Shown one piece after another: positions 47,083 through 56,193 of a DNA stretch of 64,000 nt; within the stretch, counting starts at the first letter, position 1; each line of letters begins with the position of its first letter. Position numbers and translations under genes: made by a program. Origin of the DNA: Bradyrhizobium betae (GTDB lineage: Bacteria; Pseudomonadota; Alphaproteobacteria; Rhizobiales; Xanthobacteraceae); the NCBI RefSeq assembly GCF_004123905.1, contig NZ_MZXW01000057.1:91440-155439 (forward strand), given 5' to 3'. Under the pieces are notes generated by a model that saw only the letters and a program-made list of their open reading frames with translations, was not told the DNA's origin and did no database searches.

Positions 47083-47865
47083 CTAAGGGTTTTCAAGAAA
47101 GAGGCCAGAATGTTCCGACCGCCGCACAAAGTGCAGGAAATCGGCGATGCCGTCGCTGAGCATGGCCAAGTGATTGCGCATCAGGGTACCGGCAGTGGCG
47201 GCATCATTGTCGATGATTGCCCGCAGCACCTGCTCGTGCTCAAGCTGGGAGGAGATCATCCGTCCGGGCTGGAAAGTAATCGTACGGCGGTACGGCGCGG
47301 TCTTGAGCGACAGCCTGCGCAGTTCATCCTGCAGCACGCGATTATGGCACGCCTCAGCGATGGCATTGTGGAAATCGATATTGGCGTCATAGAAGGCATC
47401 GGCATCGCCGCTGATGGCCGCCTTACCGCAGGCTTCGTGCGCCTTGCGCAGCACATCACGCTGCTCATGCGTGATCCGGCGCGCCGCCTGCACGCAAGCC
47501 AGCGCCTCCAGTTCGGCAACCACGCTGAGCGCATCGAGCAGGTCCGCAACCGACATCTGCGCGACCTGAAGTCCCTGGCGCCCACGCGCGACGGCAAGAC
47601 CGCTCGCCGAGAGCCGCTGCAGTGCCTCGCGTACCGGCGTCCGGGAAACCTGGTAGCGATCGGACAGCTCGCGCTCGTCGAGCCGCGAGCCAGGACGGAC
47701 ACGCCCCCGCAGGATCTCCTCTTCCATCCGCTCGGCGATGTCGCTCGCCAGGGAGGAATCCTCGCCGCGCGACGGCTTCGGCGATTGTTTCGCAGGCGGA
47801 TTGGTGTCGGCGACTGGCCGCGCGCGACGCGGACGGCTGGATTGGGCAGTGGTGCGTGCAGTCAT
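47083..47865 (-). CDS. GntR-family regulator with FCD effector domain
   Basis: 260 residues from ATG 47865. A basic/proline-rich leader, then the winged helix (SRLDERELSDRYQVSRTPVREALQRLSASGLAVARGRQGLQV) and an all-helical FCD domain with the metal-binding His pattern (DANIDFHNAIAEACHN; LEHEQVLRAI; MRNHLAML). Co-transcribed with the cytosine-deaminase-like gene and divergent from the aminotransferase operon, whose promoter region holds a perfect inverted repeat. Confidence 0.9.
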   Translation of the reverse strand: MTARTTAQSSRPRRARPVADTNPPAKQSPKPSRGEDSSLASDIAERMEEEILRGRVRPGSRLDERELSDRYQVSRTPVREALQRLSASGLAVARGRQGLQVAQMSVADLLDALSVVAELEALACVQAARRITHEQRDVLRKAHEACGKAAISGDADAFYDANIDFHNAIAEACHNRVLQDELRRLSLKTAPYRRTITFQPGRMISSQLEHEQVLRAIIDNDAATAGTLMRNHLAMLSDGIADFLHFVRRSEHSGLFLENP

Positions 47866-47951
47866 GAGGCGCAGCAAGCCTTGCAATGAGGGATTCGAAG
47901 TAGAGCATGTTTGTACATCGCCGCAGCCAGAAAAACCACCTCGCACGCGAT

Positions 47952-47980
47952 TGCATGCCAAAAAGGCTTGTTGGCATGCA
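47952..47980. promoter_or_regulatory. Perfect 10-bp inverted repeat TGCATGCCAA-9-TTGGCATGCA
   Basis: TGCATGCCAA at 47952-47961 and TTGGCATGCA at 47971-47980 are exact reverse complements. The site lies in the 155-bp divergent region, 40 bp before the aminotransferase ATG. Most likely the operator of the adjacent GntR/FCD regulator; a leader hairpin is the alternative. Confidence 0.6.
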
Positions 47981-48020
47981 CGTTTCAGCTTAAAGAGAGC
48001 GAAAGTCGAGGCCCCGTCCC

Positions 48021-49154
48021 ATGAAGCGCTTTGAGACCCGCAACGCCCATTTCGACCGGCTGGTGAACACCCCTGGCCTGAAATGGTTGGGCCAGAACAC
48101 CAACCACATTCCCGCCCATCCGGCCGTCATCGACGCCATGGTCGCCTGCGCGCGGGACGAGCAGTTCCACGTCTATGCCCCGCCTGCCGGCCTCGAGGCG
48201 CTGCGCGCTGGCATCGTTGCCGATGTGGGGCTACCCGCGCAGGCCGCCCTCGTCTCGGATGGGGCCGTCGCCTCGCTCTATCACGTCTGCCACACCCTGC
48301 TGCGCGCCGGTGACGAATTCATCACAACCGACCCGACCTGGAACTGGCCGATGGCGTTTGCTCGTTCGGTCGGCGCCACGGTGACCCAGATCCCGATTTA
48401 TGGCGCGGAGTACAATTACCGGCTCGATCCGGCTCGTCTCGCCGCGGCGATCACACCGCGCACGAAGATGATCTACATTGTCGATCCGAACAATCCGCTC
48501 GGCGTAGCCTGCACGAAGGCTGAGATCGAGGAGGTCGCTAAGATCGCGCGCACGGCCGGAGCATGGCTGGTGCATGACTGCACGTATCGCGACTTCGCGC
48601 ACGAGCATCACCTCGCCGCTTCGATCTATCCGGAGCGTACGATCACAATCTACAGCTTTTCGAAATGGCTCGGTCTTGCCGGGCTCCGTGTCGGCGCAAT
48701 CATTGCGGATCCCGAGGTCCTCGAGCAACTTGCAGCCGCCCCGCCCAACAATCTCGGCTCAAGCATTTTGTCGCAGCGGGCTGCCCTCGCCGGTCTTGCG
48801 ATCAAGGCCGAGTGGTTTCCGCAGGTACTGGATATCACGCGCCGCAACCAGGCGATGATCTACGAGGCCCTGCCCCGCGTGGAAGGCCTCTCGATGCCCG
48901 TATATCCCTCAAACGGCAATTTTATCGTGATCGAATGCAGCGCGAGCGGGGTGCAGCCGGAGGCGCTGGCCGCCGCTTATGGCGAGCGCGGGATCATGAT
49001 CCGCCAGGGCGCCTACCACACCCCGAATTTCGGCGACCGCTTTGTCAAGGTATCGACATCGGTGCCGCAGGTGTGGGTGGAGGAATTCCTTGAACTGCTG
49101 CCCGCGATGATGGAGCGGGCGCGCGGCATCAACCTGGACACGCCGCTGTTCTGA
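48021..49154 (+). CDS. PLP-dependent class I/II aminotransferase
   Basis: 377 residues. PLP-binding landmarks: PAGLEALRAGI near residue 55, TDPTWNWPM near 104, YIVDPNNPLG near 153 (N of the NP motif), HDCTYRDF near 185, and SFSKWLGLAGLRVG with the PLP lysine near residue 215. Fold type I transaminase or C-S lyase-like enzyme. First gene of a five-gene operon ending with a molybdenum hydroxylase; amino-donor partner unknown. Confidence 0.88.
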   Translation: MKRFETRNAHFDRLVNTPGLKWLGQNTNHIPAHPAVIDAMVACARDEQFHVYAPPAGLEALRAGIVADVGLPAQAALVSDGAVASLYHVCHTLLRAGDEFITTDPTWNWPMAFARSVGATVTQIPIYGAEYNYRLDPARLAAAITPRTKMIYIVDPNNPLGVACTKAEIEEVAKIARTAGAWLVHDCTYRDFAHEHHLAASIYPERTITIYSFSKWLGLAGLRVGAIIADPEVLEQLAAAPPNNLGSSILSQRAALAGLAIKAEWFPQVLDITRRNQAMIYEALPRVEGLSMPVYPSNGNFIVIECSASGVQPEALAAAYGERGIMIRQGAYHTPNFGDRFVKVSTSVPQVWVEEFLELLPAMMERARGINLDTPLF

Positions 49155-49178
49155 CAACTGTAGCTGAGGGTCGGCGCG

Positions 49179-49961
49179 ATGGATTTGCAATTAGGTGGCA
49201 AAAAGGTTGTGATCACGGGCGCCTCGCAGGGCATCGGCGAAGGTCTCGCCCATGCCTTCGCCGGCGAGGGATGCCATCTTCACCTCACGGCGCGGTCGGC
49301 CGAGAAGCTTGCCACGCTGGCGCGCGAGATCCGCGAGCGTAACGACGTGACCATCACGTCGACCGCCGTCGACATGACCGAATCCGGGGCCCCCGAGCGC
49401 ATCGTCGACGAAGCAGGGAACGTCGACATCCTGATCAACAATGCCGGCGTCATTCCCAGCGGCACGATCTTCGACATCGGGCCGGAGAAGTGGCGCGAAG
49501 GCTGGGCTCTCAAAGGCTTCGGGTATGCCGACATGATCCGCCTCGTCTATCCGCGCTTGAAGGAGCGCGGCGGCGGCGTCATTCTCAATAATATTGGCAA
49601 TGGCGGCGAGATCTGCGATCCGCAATATATTGAGGGTGCCGCGGGTAACGCCTCAATTATGGCGATGACGCGGGCTCTCGGCGGTCGCAGCCTCGACGAC
49701 AATATCCGCGTCGTCGGCGTCAATCCAGGTCCGGTCGACACGACGCGGATCTACAACATGCTGCGGAAGTTCGCGGAGAATACGCTGGGCGATCCGGCAC
49801 GGTATGGCGAATTGCTGGCAAAATATCCGCTCAAGCGCCCGGCGAAGATCCACGAAATCACCGATTTATTCCTCTTTCTCGCCTCCTTCCGCTCCGGCTA
49901 CACCTCCGGCACCATCGTCACAGTCGACGGCGGGATCGCCTCACGGCGCTCGGTCGTTTGA
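49179..49961 (+). CDS. SDR-family protein lacking the usual catalytic Lys
   Basis: 260 residues. Cofactor loop TGASQGIGEG near residue 14 and NNAGV near 90 are intact, as is the C-terminal GTIVTVDGG. In the active-site helix the normal YxxxK is replaced by YIEGAAGNASIMAMTRAL: aligned on the TRAL end, the Lys position is Asn. This suggests a changed mechanism or a non-redox role. Operon member between the aminotransferase and the hydrolase. Confidence 0.85.
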   Translation: MDLQLGGKKVVITGASQGIGEGLAHAFAGEGCHLHLTARSAEKLATLAREIRERNDVTITSTAVDMTESGAPERIVDEAGNVDILINNAGVIPSGTIFDIGPEKWREGWALKGFGYADMIRLVYPRLKERGGGVILNNIGNGGEICDPQYIEGAAGNASIMAMTRALGGRSLDDNIRVVGVNPGPVDTTRIYNMLRKFAENTLGDPARYGELLAKYPLKRPAKIHEITDLFLFLASFRSGYTSGTIVTVDGGIASRRSVV

Positions 49962-49986
49962 TTAAACTGAACAGCAGGATCCTGCC

Positions 49987-50868
49987 ATGGCAATTGCGAC
50001 AACATCCGATGGCGTGAAGCTGCATTATGAGACGGCTGGATCCGGCACGCCAATCGTCTTCGTCCATGAGTTCGGCGGCAACCACTGGAGCTGGGAGCCG
50101 CAGATGAGCTTCTTCACGCGGCGTCACCAGTGTCTGACCTTCGCTGCGCGCGGATTTCCGCCGTCTGAAATCCCCCAAGACGTAACGTCCTACTCGCAGG
50201 CGCGCGCGGCGGATGACATTTTCGACATCATGGACTGCGCCGGCCTGGCCAGGGCTCATCTGGTCGGCCTGTCCATGGGCGGCTTCGCCGTTCTGCATGC
50301 TGGCCTGCGCCGGCCCGAGCGCGTCCAGTCGGTCTGCGCAGCGGGCGCCGGGTATGGCGCCGAAAAAGCCTATGAAGAGTACTTCAAGGGTATCTCCGAG
50401 CAGGTCGCCAGGAACTTCGAAAAGCAGGGCTCGGAGCTTTTCGCGAAGACCTATGCCGAGGGCGCCTCGCGCGTGCAGTTTCAGGAGAAGGACCCGCGCG
50501 GTTGGGGGTTGTTTGCCGAACGGCTGGGTAAGCATTCATCGAAGGGCGCCGCCAACACCATGCGCGGCGTCCAGATGCAGCGACCTTCGCTCTACGATCT
50601 AGAGCCGGAGTTCAGCAACATGAAGCCGCCCGTGCTCGTAATGGTTGGCGATGAGGATGACCACTGCTTGCAACCTGGCATTTTCCTAAAGAAGACGGTG
50701 CCCGCCTGTGGCCTCGCCGTATTTCCGAAGAGCGGCCACACGCTGAATCTCGAGGAGCCAGCGCTGTTCAACCATCTGCTATCGGAATTCCTCGCCCAGG
50801 TCGAAAGCGGTCGCTGGAACAAGCGCGACCCACGCGCCAATCCGGCGCAGATCATGCGGACGGACTGA
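49987..50868 (+). CDS. Alpha/beta hydrolase
   Basis: 293 residues. Oxyanion-side motif FVHEFGGNHWSW near residue 25, nucleophile elbow GLSMGG near residue 97, acid in MVGDEDDHC near 225 and catalytic His in KSGHTLNLEEP near 255. Cytosolic; could open a lactone, enol-lactone or cyclic amide made by the neighbouring enzymes. 25 bp after the SDR and 4 bp before the M20 hydrolase. Confidence 0.88.
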   Translation: MAIATTSDGVKLHYETAGSGTPIVFVHEFGGNHWSWEPQMSFFTRRHQCLTFAARGFPPSEIPQDVTSYSQARAADDIFDIMDCAGLARAHLVGLSMGGFAVLHAGLRRPERVQSVCAAGAGYGAEKAYEEYFKGISEQVARNFEKQGSELFAKTYAEGASRVQFQEKDPRGWGLFAERLGKHSSKGAANTMRGVQMQRPSLYDLEPEFSNMKPPVLVMVGDEDDHCLQPGIFLKKTVPACGLAVFPKSGHTLNLEEPALFNHLLSEFLAQVESGRWNKRDPRANPAQIMRTD

Positions 50869-50872
50869 GGCG

Positions 50873-52111
50873 ATGCGCCCTTCCGATCGCGTAGATGGCG
50901 CGCGGCTGTTGGCACGGCTGATGGATCTCGCCCGCTTTGGTGCGCGCGAGGATGGCGGCGTCGATCGCCAGGCACTCACAGCCGGTGAAATTCTCGCTCG
51001 CGCCGAGCTGGTGCGCTGGGGACGAGAACTCGGCCTTCGTCCCTACACTGACGCCGCCGCCAATCTCTTTCTGCGTCTCGACGGCGCGGAGCCGTCACTG
51101 CCGCCGATCCTCACCGGCTCCCACATCGATAGCCAGCCGACCGGTGGCAAGTTCGACGGCGCCTACGGCGTGATCGCCGCGCTGGAGACGGTGCAAGCCA
51201 TTCGTGACGCCGGCTTGCAGCCCCGACGCTCCATCGAGGTGGTGGCTTGGACCAACGAGGAAGGCTCTCGTTTCTCGCCCGGCATGACCGGCTCGGATCT
51301 CTTTACCGGCACGCGTCAGCTCACCATCATCGAAAGCGACGCCGACGCCGCGGGGGTCCGGCTCGGCGACGCACTCGCCGGCGTTCTTGGTGCCGATGTC
51401 GATATCCCGCACAGGCCGTTCCAATTTGAGGTCGCAGCTTTCGTCGAGGCCCATATCGAACAGGGCCCCCTCCTCGAACGCGCCGGCATTCCGGTCGGCG
51501 TCGTCACCGGCATCCAAGGCACCCGGCGCTACCGCGTGCGCGTCCACGGCGAGCCGGCGCACGCAGGCACCGCCGACCGCGCCGAGCGCAAGGACGCGTT
51601 AATGGCTGCAGTGCGCATGATCGCCGCCATCGATACGGCCGCATCGAGCCCTGCCGATACCAAGCTCACTGTCGGCCTGTTCGAAATCAAGCCCAATGCC
51701 CCCTCGGTAGTACCGGCGGACGCCTTGTTTTCAATCGACCTGCGTCATCCCGACAATGCAGTAGTCGATCGGCTCGATACCGAGATTCGCAAGATCGTCG
51801 AGCGTGAGCGCGGCCCCTGTACCGTCGAGCTGAAACAAATCCAGCACTCGCCGTCGCTGACCTTCGATTCCGCGGTCCGTGCGACCATCGCGCGCTGCGC
51901 GCAGGTGCTCGGGTTTCCGCATCAGGATATTCATTCGGCAGCCGGTCATGACGCGCGACAGCTGCATTATGTCTGCCCGACAGGCATGATCTTTGTGCCA
52001 TGCCGCGACGGCATCAGCCACAACCCGGCCGAATGGAGCGAGCCAGACGACCTCACCGCGGGCACGCGCGTCCTTGCCGATACCGTGTGGACGCTCGCGA
52101 GCGAAGCATGA
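50873..52111 (+). CDS. M20-family N-carbamoyl amino acid / ureido amidohydrolase
   Basis: 412 residues. Two-metal site residues are visible: H and D in TGSHIDSQPTGGKFDGAYG near residue 83, E in WTNEEGSRFSPGMTGS near 125, H in AHIEQGPLLERAG near 190, and H in GISHNPAEW near 380. The pattern is that of beta-ureidopropionase, allantoate amidohydrolase and N-carbamoyl-L-amino acid hydrolase, which release CO2 and NH3 from ureido groups. Fits the final steps of a ring-cleaving pathway. Overlaps the next gene by 4 bp. Confidence 0.9.
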   Translation: MRPSDRVDGARLLARLMDLARFGAREDGGVDRQALTAGEILARAELVRWGRELGLRPYTDAAANLFLRLDGAEPSLPPILTGSHIDSQPTGGKFDGAYGVIAALETVQAIRDAGLQPRRSIEVVAWTNEEGSRFSPGMTGSDLFTGTRQLTIIESDADAAGVRLGDALAGVLGADVDIPHRPFQFEVAAFVEAHIEQGPLLERAGIPVGVVTGIQGTRRYRVRVHGEPAHAGTADRAERKDALMAAVRMIAAIDTAASSPADTKLTVGLFEIKPNAPSVVPADALFSIDLRHPDNAVVDRLDTEIRKIVERERGPCTVELKQIQHSPSLTFDSAVRATIARCAQVLGFPHQDIHSAAGHDARQLHYVCPTGMIFVPCRDGISHNPAEWSEPDDLTAGTRVLADTVWTLASEA

Positions 52112-54366
52112 CCAGCCCGCCGACCGGGTCATTGATCGGTACCCCTGTGCGGCGCCGGGAGGACCTTCGCTTCGTGACTGGGCGGGGCTGCTATACTGAC
52201 GATCTGTGGCCCAAAGGGATGCTGCATGGCCTGGTCGTCCGCTCTCTCCGCGCACACGCTCGCGGCCTGTCAGTCGATGCCTCTGAGGCGCGGACAATGT
52301 TCGGTGTGCATCTTGTTCTCACCGGGAGGGATCTCGAGGCCGCTGGCCTGGCACATGTTCCGGTTGACCTGCCGCCGCCGGGCGCGACTTTCGAGACGTG
52401 GCAGGCTCGCCCGCAACCGGTTCTTGCCATCGAGGAGGTACGCTACGTCGGCGACCCGCTCGCTTTCATTGTTGCCGAGAGCATGGGGGCCGCAAAAGAC
52501 GCAGCCGAGGCGCTCATCATCGACATGGAGCCATGCGAGCCCTTGCCGAACCTATCGGCCGGCGCCCCGGACTTTTCGTACGAGGAAGGCGATGCCACAG
52601 CGGTGAAAGCGCTTATGGCGGCTGCCCGCCGCATTGTGGAGCTCGACATTCCTGTGCACCGGGTCGACGCGCTACCGCTGGAGCCGCGCGGCTGCCTCGG
52701 CCATTTTCAGGATGACACCTTCACGCTGCACGTCTCGACACAACGCGTTCAAATCCTGCAGCGCTCATTGGCGGACCGGATCTTCCGTGTGCCCCGCGAA
52801 CGCATGCGCGTGGTCGCGCCTGACACTGGCGGCGGCTTCGGCCAGAAAAACGGTGTCTACCCCGAATACGTCCTGTGCCTTGAGGCTGCACGCCGCCTCT
52901 CCCGTCCTGTGAAATGGATACCCGAGCGCAGCGAGGCGATCAGCTCCGGGTGTCACGCGCGCGACAATCACTTTCATCTTGCCGCTGCCCTCGACGATGA
53001 AGGCCGCATCCTGGCAATTGAGGCGACTCGACGAATGAATCTCGGCGCCTACGCATCGTCGCGATCGATGGTGCCGGTGCAGAACGGCCTGACGCACCTG
53101 ACGGGCGTCTACCCTGTTTCTCAAGCTCACGTGCGTGTCGATGGTGTCTTCACCAGCACTGCGCCGACCTGCTCGTATCGCGGCGCTGGCCGCCCCGAGA
53201 ATGTCTATGCCTGCGAGCGTCTTGTCGACGTCGTCGCAAGAAACTGCGGCAAGGATCCGATCGCATGGCGGCGTGCAAATTGCCTAAGCAGCAAGCAGCA
53301 GCCATTGACATCGCCGCTCGGTACCACTTTCGACGGTCACGACTTCCACGGCCTGCTCGAAGCGGCGCTGGCGCGGCTGGATTACGATCACTTCCGCGCA
53401 CGGCGGCGAACGAGCGCTAGCTCAGGGTGGTTGCGCGGGTTCGGTGTCGCGCTGTTCGCGGAAGATCTCCACGGCTCCAACGAGCCGATCCCCGCACGCT
53501 TTGAGTGGAGCGGCGAGCGACTGGAGCTAGTCGTCGGAACGGGCTCGGCCGGTCATGGACACGAAACGACGTTTCTCCAGATGACCGCGGAGCGTCTGGG
53601 ACTGCCCATGGAGCGTCTCGGCTTCGTGCAGTCCGATACCGCACGCATGAGCGAAGGCGTCGGAACGGCCGCCTCGTGGTCCACCACCCTTGCCGGTTCA
53701 TCCGTGCATTTGGCAACTGCCGCCGCGATTGAGAAGGCTCTCGCGATTGCCGGCGAACTCCTTGAGGTCTCGCGCACCGACGTCGAGTTTGTTGACGGCC
53801 TGTTTCGTGTGGTCGGCACGGATCGCTGTCTCCGCTGGGACGATATCTTCGCCCATGCGCCGGACTTCACGGCAGGTGCGGCGTTCGCCGGGACAGGACA
53901 TAATGTCACCGCCTCGTGCCATGCTTGTGAGATCGAGGTCGAGAAGGAAACAGGGACGGCTCGCCTGCTCACCTATGCCATCGCGCAGAATTCGGGAGTT
54001 GTCATCAATCCGATGATCTTCATCGGTCAGCTTCATGGTGGCATGGCCCAAGGCGTAGGCCAGGTCCTGATGGAGCAGATCGTCTATGACGAGGCCGACG
54101 GCCAACTCCTCTCCGGTTCGCTCAACGATTATGCGTTGCCACGGGCCACTGACCTGCCATATATCGCAACGGACATCCAGCCCTCGCGGGCGCTCGACAA
54201 TCCGCTCGGCGTCAAGGGGGTCGGGGAAGCCGCCGCTACCGGATCGCCGGCCGCAGTCGCCAATGCCATCATCGATGCGCTCGCGCCGCTCGGAATCCTG
54301 CATCTCGATCCGCCATTCACTAGCGAAAAGCTTTGGCGAGCCATTCGCAACCATCGCACGCTATAG
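52108..54366 (+). CDS. Xanthine dehydrogenase/CoxL-type molybdenum-binding subunit
   Basis: 752 residues from ATG 52108 (ATGA overlap with the M20 gene). Starts with the family GTPVRRREDLRFVTGRGCYTDD; has DTGGGFGQKNGVYPEY near residue 245, TCSYRGAGRPENVYACERLVD near 350, and the terminal LDNPLGVKGVGEAAATGSPAAVANAI carrying the catalytic Glu. Hydroxylates a heterocycle or aldehyde at an electron-poor carbon. The usual FAD (CoxM) and 2Fe-2S (CoxS) subunit genes are not beside it or anywhere in the window. Confidence 0.9.
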   Translation: MTSPPTGSLIGTPVRRREDLRFVTGRGCYTDDLWPKGMLHGLVVRSLRAHARGLSVDASEARTMFGVHLVLTGRDLEAAGLAHVPVDLPPPGATFETWQARPQPVLAIEEVRYVGDPLAFIVAESMGAAKDAAEALIIDMEPCEPLPNLSAGAPDFSYEEGDATAVKALMAAARRIVELDIPVHRVDALPLEPRGCLGHFQDDTFTLHVSTQRVQILQRSLADRIFRVPRERMRVVAPDTGGGFGQKNGVYPEYVLCLEAARRLSRPVKWIPERSEAISSGCHARDNHFHLAAALDDEGRILAIEATRRMNLGAYASSRSMVPVQNGLTHLTGVYPVSQAHVRVDGVFTSTAPTCSYRGAGRPENVYACERLVDVVARNCGKDPIAWRRANCLSSKQQPLTSPLGTTFDGHDFHGLLEAALARLDYDHFRARRRTSASSGWLRGFGVALFAEDLHGSNEPIPARFEWSGERLELVVGTGSAGHGHETTFLQMTAERLGLPMERLGFVQSDTARMSEGVGTAASWSTTLAGSSVHLATAAAIEKALAIAGELLEVSRTDVEFVDGLFRVVGTDRCLRWDDIFAHAPDFTAGAAFAGTGHNVTASCHACEIEVEKETGTARLLTYAIAQNSGVVINPMIFIGQLHGGMAQGVGQVLMEQIVYDEADGQLLSGSLNDYALPRATDLPYIATDIQPSRALDNPLGVKGVGEAAATGSPAAVANAIIDALAPLGILHLDPPFTSEKLWRAIRNHRTL

Positions 54367-54552
54367 CCGTGAAGAGCTTCACGTCTCATCTTACGCGTAC
54401 GCGTACGCCGCTGATGCCGCTGTGCTTATCCGAACAAGGACCAGAAGCCGATATCGCAGGCTAGCGTACCACGGACGCGCCCGCACGTTGTTCGCTTCTG
54501 GCTGCCAAGTGCCTGGGGGCGCCCCAATACGTCCCGATCCACGCCAGCCCCG

Positions 54553-54622
54553 ACTGATAAGCTATCGTATGAAACCTTATCAGTTGACGGACTGACTCCA
54601 TTTGCGACCAAAGCTTATCAGT
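54553..54622. repeat. 70-bp dispersed repeat, intact copy
   Basis: ACTGATAAG at 54553-54561, CTTATCAGT at 54576-54584 and 54614-54622, with the GACTCCATTTGCGACCAAA core. Same length and spacing as the 4143 copy; lies 187 bp after the molybdenum-subunit stop. Confidence 0.85.
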
Positions 54623-55532
54623 GCCTACACAATTACTCCTGCACCAACTCTTAGGTTGTCGGCAAAGCACTGAACGCCTCGGCATGTTCGGGACCAGGGG
54701 TGTCCTGTCAACCGGCTTGAAATGGCTCGGTTTTTTCGTCTGCGCCGAGAGCAATCTACGGTCCTGACTACTGTCCTCTTTGAACCCGGGGACCGTGGCT
54801 TTCGGCCATTTTGCGCGGAGCAGAGTCGGACAAGTCGAAGCAATCCAGCACGCCGCGGGATCCGACTTCGAAATGAAGATCGTCACCTACGAGATGCTGG
54901 TTCAAGAGGAAGAGAACCGGCAGTTGGCGGCCGCGCTCCCAACCGGCGCCGCTGCGGCGCCAACGCATACAGCGCATCTCGCGCCGGTTAAGGCAGCTAG
55001 ACAACGCCTAGCGGCCGGACAGGCACCTTCTACAGCCCAACGGCAGCGGCAATCGCACAGGGCAACGCTGCCGCTTAAAACGATGCAATGATCGCCAGGA
55101 CGGTCGAGGCGGCCCAGCGCAACATGGCCGTGCTCGAGTAAGCAGTGATCAAAGACAACACGTTCCTCCCGGTGAGTGGTACGGCGGACAATTGCATGTC
55201 GCTCTCCCTACCGATCAAGGCGGAGCTCAAAAGAGCTGCACGATCATCACCGTCGGCTCGGATCGCCATGTCCTGGACGTGGCTCAGGGCCCGCCAGGAG
55301 TTTAGTGAATTCGCAGCTCACATTCGGGCAGGCGCTGGCAGAGGACCGCCCCGCTGTGATCACGTGCAACTCCATCCCCGCCATGGAGTAAACGCGCTCG
55401 ATGACGCTGGGCTGAGGATTCAGGCGGCTCTTGCGTTCGTAATCGGTCCCATCGGCCGAATGGGCCCTCCACCGGAATGTGTTGCCGTGATCCTGAAGGC
55501 CCAATTCCCGCCTCGGATTCATTGACCCGCCT
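54623..55532. other. Intergenic stretch with repeat extension and degenerate copy of another repeat
   Basis: No confident gene. About 54676-54763 is the extension shared with 36941-37027. About 55380-55480 resembles 29970-30095. Several frames are open but lack ribosome sites and look like decayed or random coding. Confidence 0.5.
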
Positions 55533-56013
55533 TCAACGATTTTGCGTGTCCAGATGCTTTTGCAACGTATCTATCTGGCCGGAAGCATATTCACCGGCAG
55601 CATCCTTGCTTTTGGATGCTTTCTTGTACTCGGCGATATCTTTCTGGTGATCTGCGACCATGTGGGTAGCGAACATCTTATCGAAACCTGTGCCGGACAT
55701 CTTTGCCATCTTGTCGTGGTCGGCTTTTTGCTTCGCACTCGGGCCGCTCGGTGGGTTCATTCCTGCTGCTTGGGCGGCATTTAAAGCCTTCTGATTGGCG
55801 GCAGCGTGGTCGGTGGAGAGCATCCTGCCGAACGACTTGACAGCATCGCTCTGCCCGTTCTGCTGCGCCAGCTCTCCTATGCTCACTTCAGCGAAATTGC
55901 CCTCGATTGCCTTCCTGAGGAACGTTTCGCTTTGCTTATCTTTCGCAGACGCGTTGGCAATTGAGATCGCGATCAAGGTTGCTGTCCCCGAGCGACACAA
56001 GCATTCTGTTCAT
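55533..56013 (-). pseudogene. DUF4142 protein gene with a frameshift in the signal peptide
   Basis: From ATG 56013 (AGGAG seven bases upstream) the frame reads MNRMLVSLG then goes wrong. Removing one base from the C-run at 55986-55989 (GGGG on the coding strand) restores a Sec signal (ATLIAISIANASA) joined to KDKQSETFLRKAIEGNFAEVSIGELAQQNGQSDAVKSFGRMLSTDHAAANQ, a clear DUF4142 domain (ferritin-like helical bundle, periplasmic). The downstream frame is intact to 55533 and could start from a TTG at 56000 with a damaged signal. Sequencing error is an alternative. Confidence 0.8.
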
Positions 56014-56193
56014 CGGCAACTCCTGCGGGTTGTTCGCCCATGAACAATCCAGTTGCAGAAGAGGTTCCAATTGCGCACATCCTGACCGCGTGATTGTCCT
56101 TCCGGTAGTAACGGTTGCTCGGTGCACCAGTCCTTCGAACGTATCGGTGGGGCGCCTGCCTACCGCTCACCCGCTCCGAGGTGCAGACCCGCC

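Noticed and set aside
45752..47086. Plus-strand frame of 444 residues
   Set aside because: Antisense to the cytosine-deaminase-like gene; composition typical of antisense reading.
47962..47999. Possible sigma-54 site TGGCATGCACGTTTCA before the aminotransferase
   Set aside because: The essential GC at -12 is TC and the -24 box is imperfect; the sequence is better explained as part of the inverted repeat.
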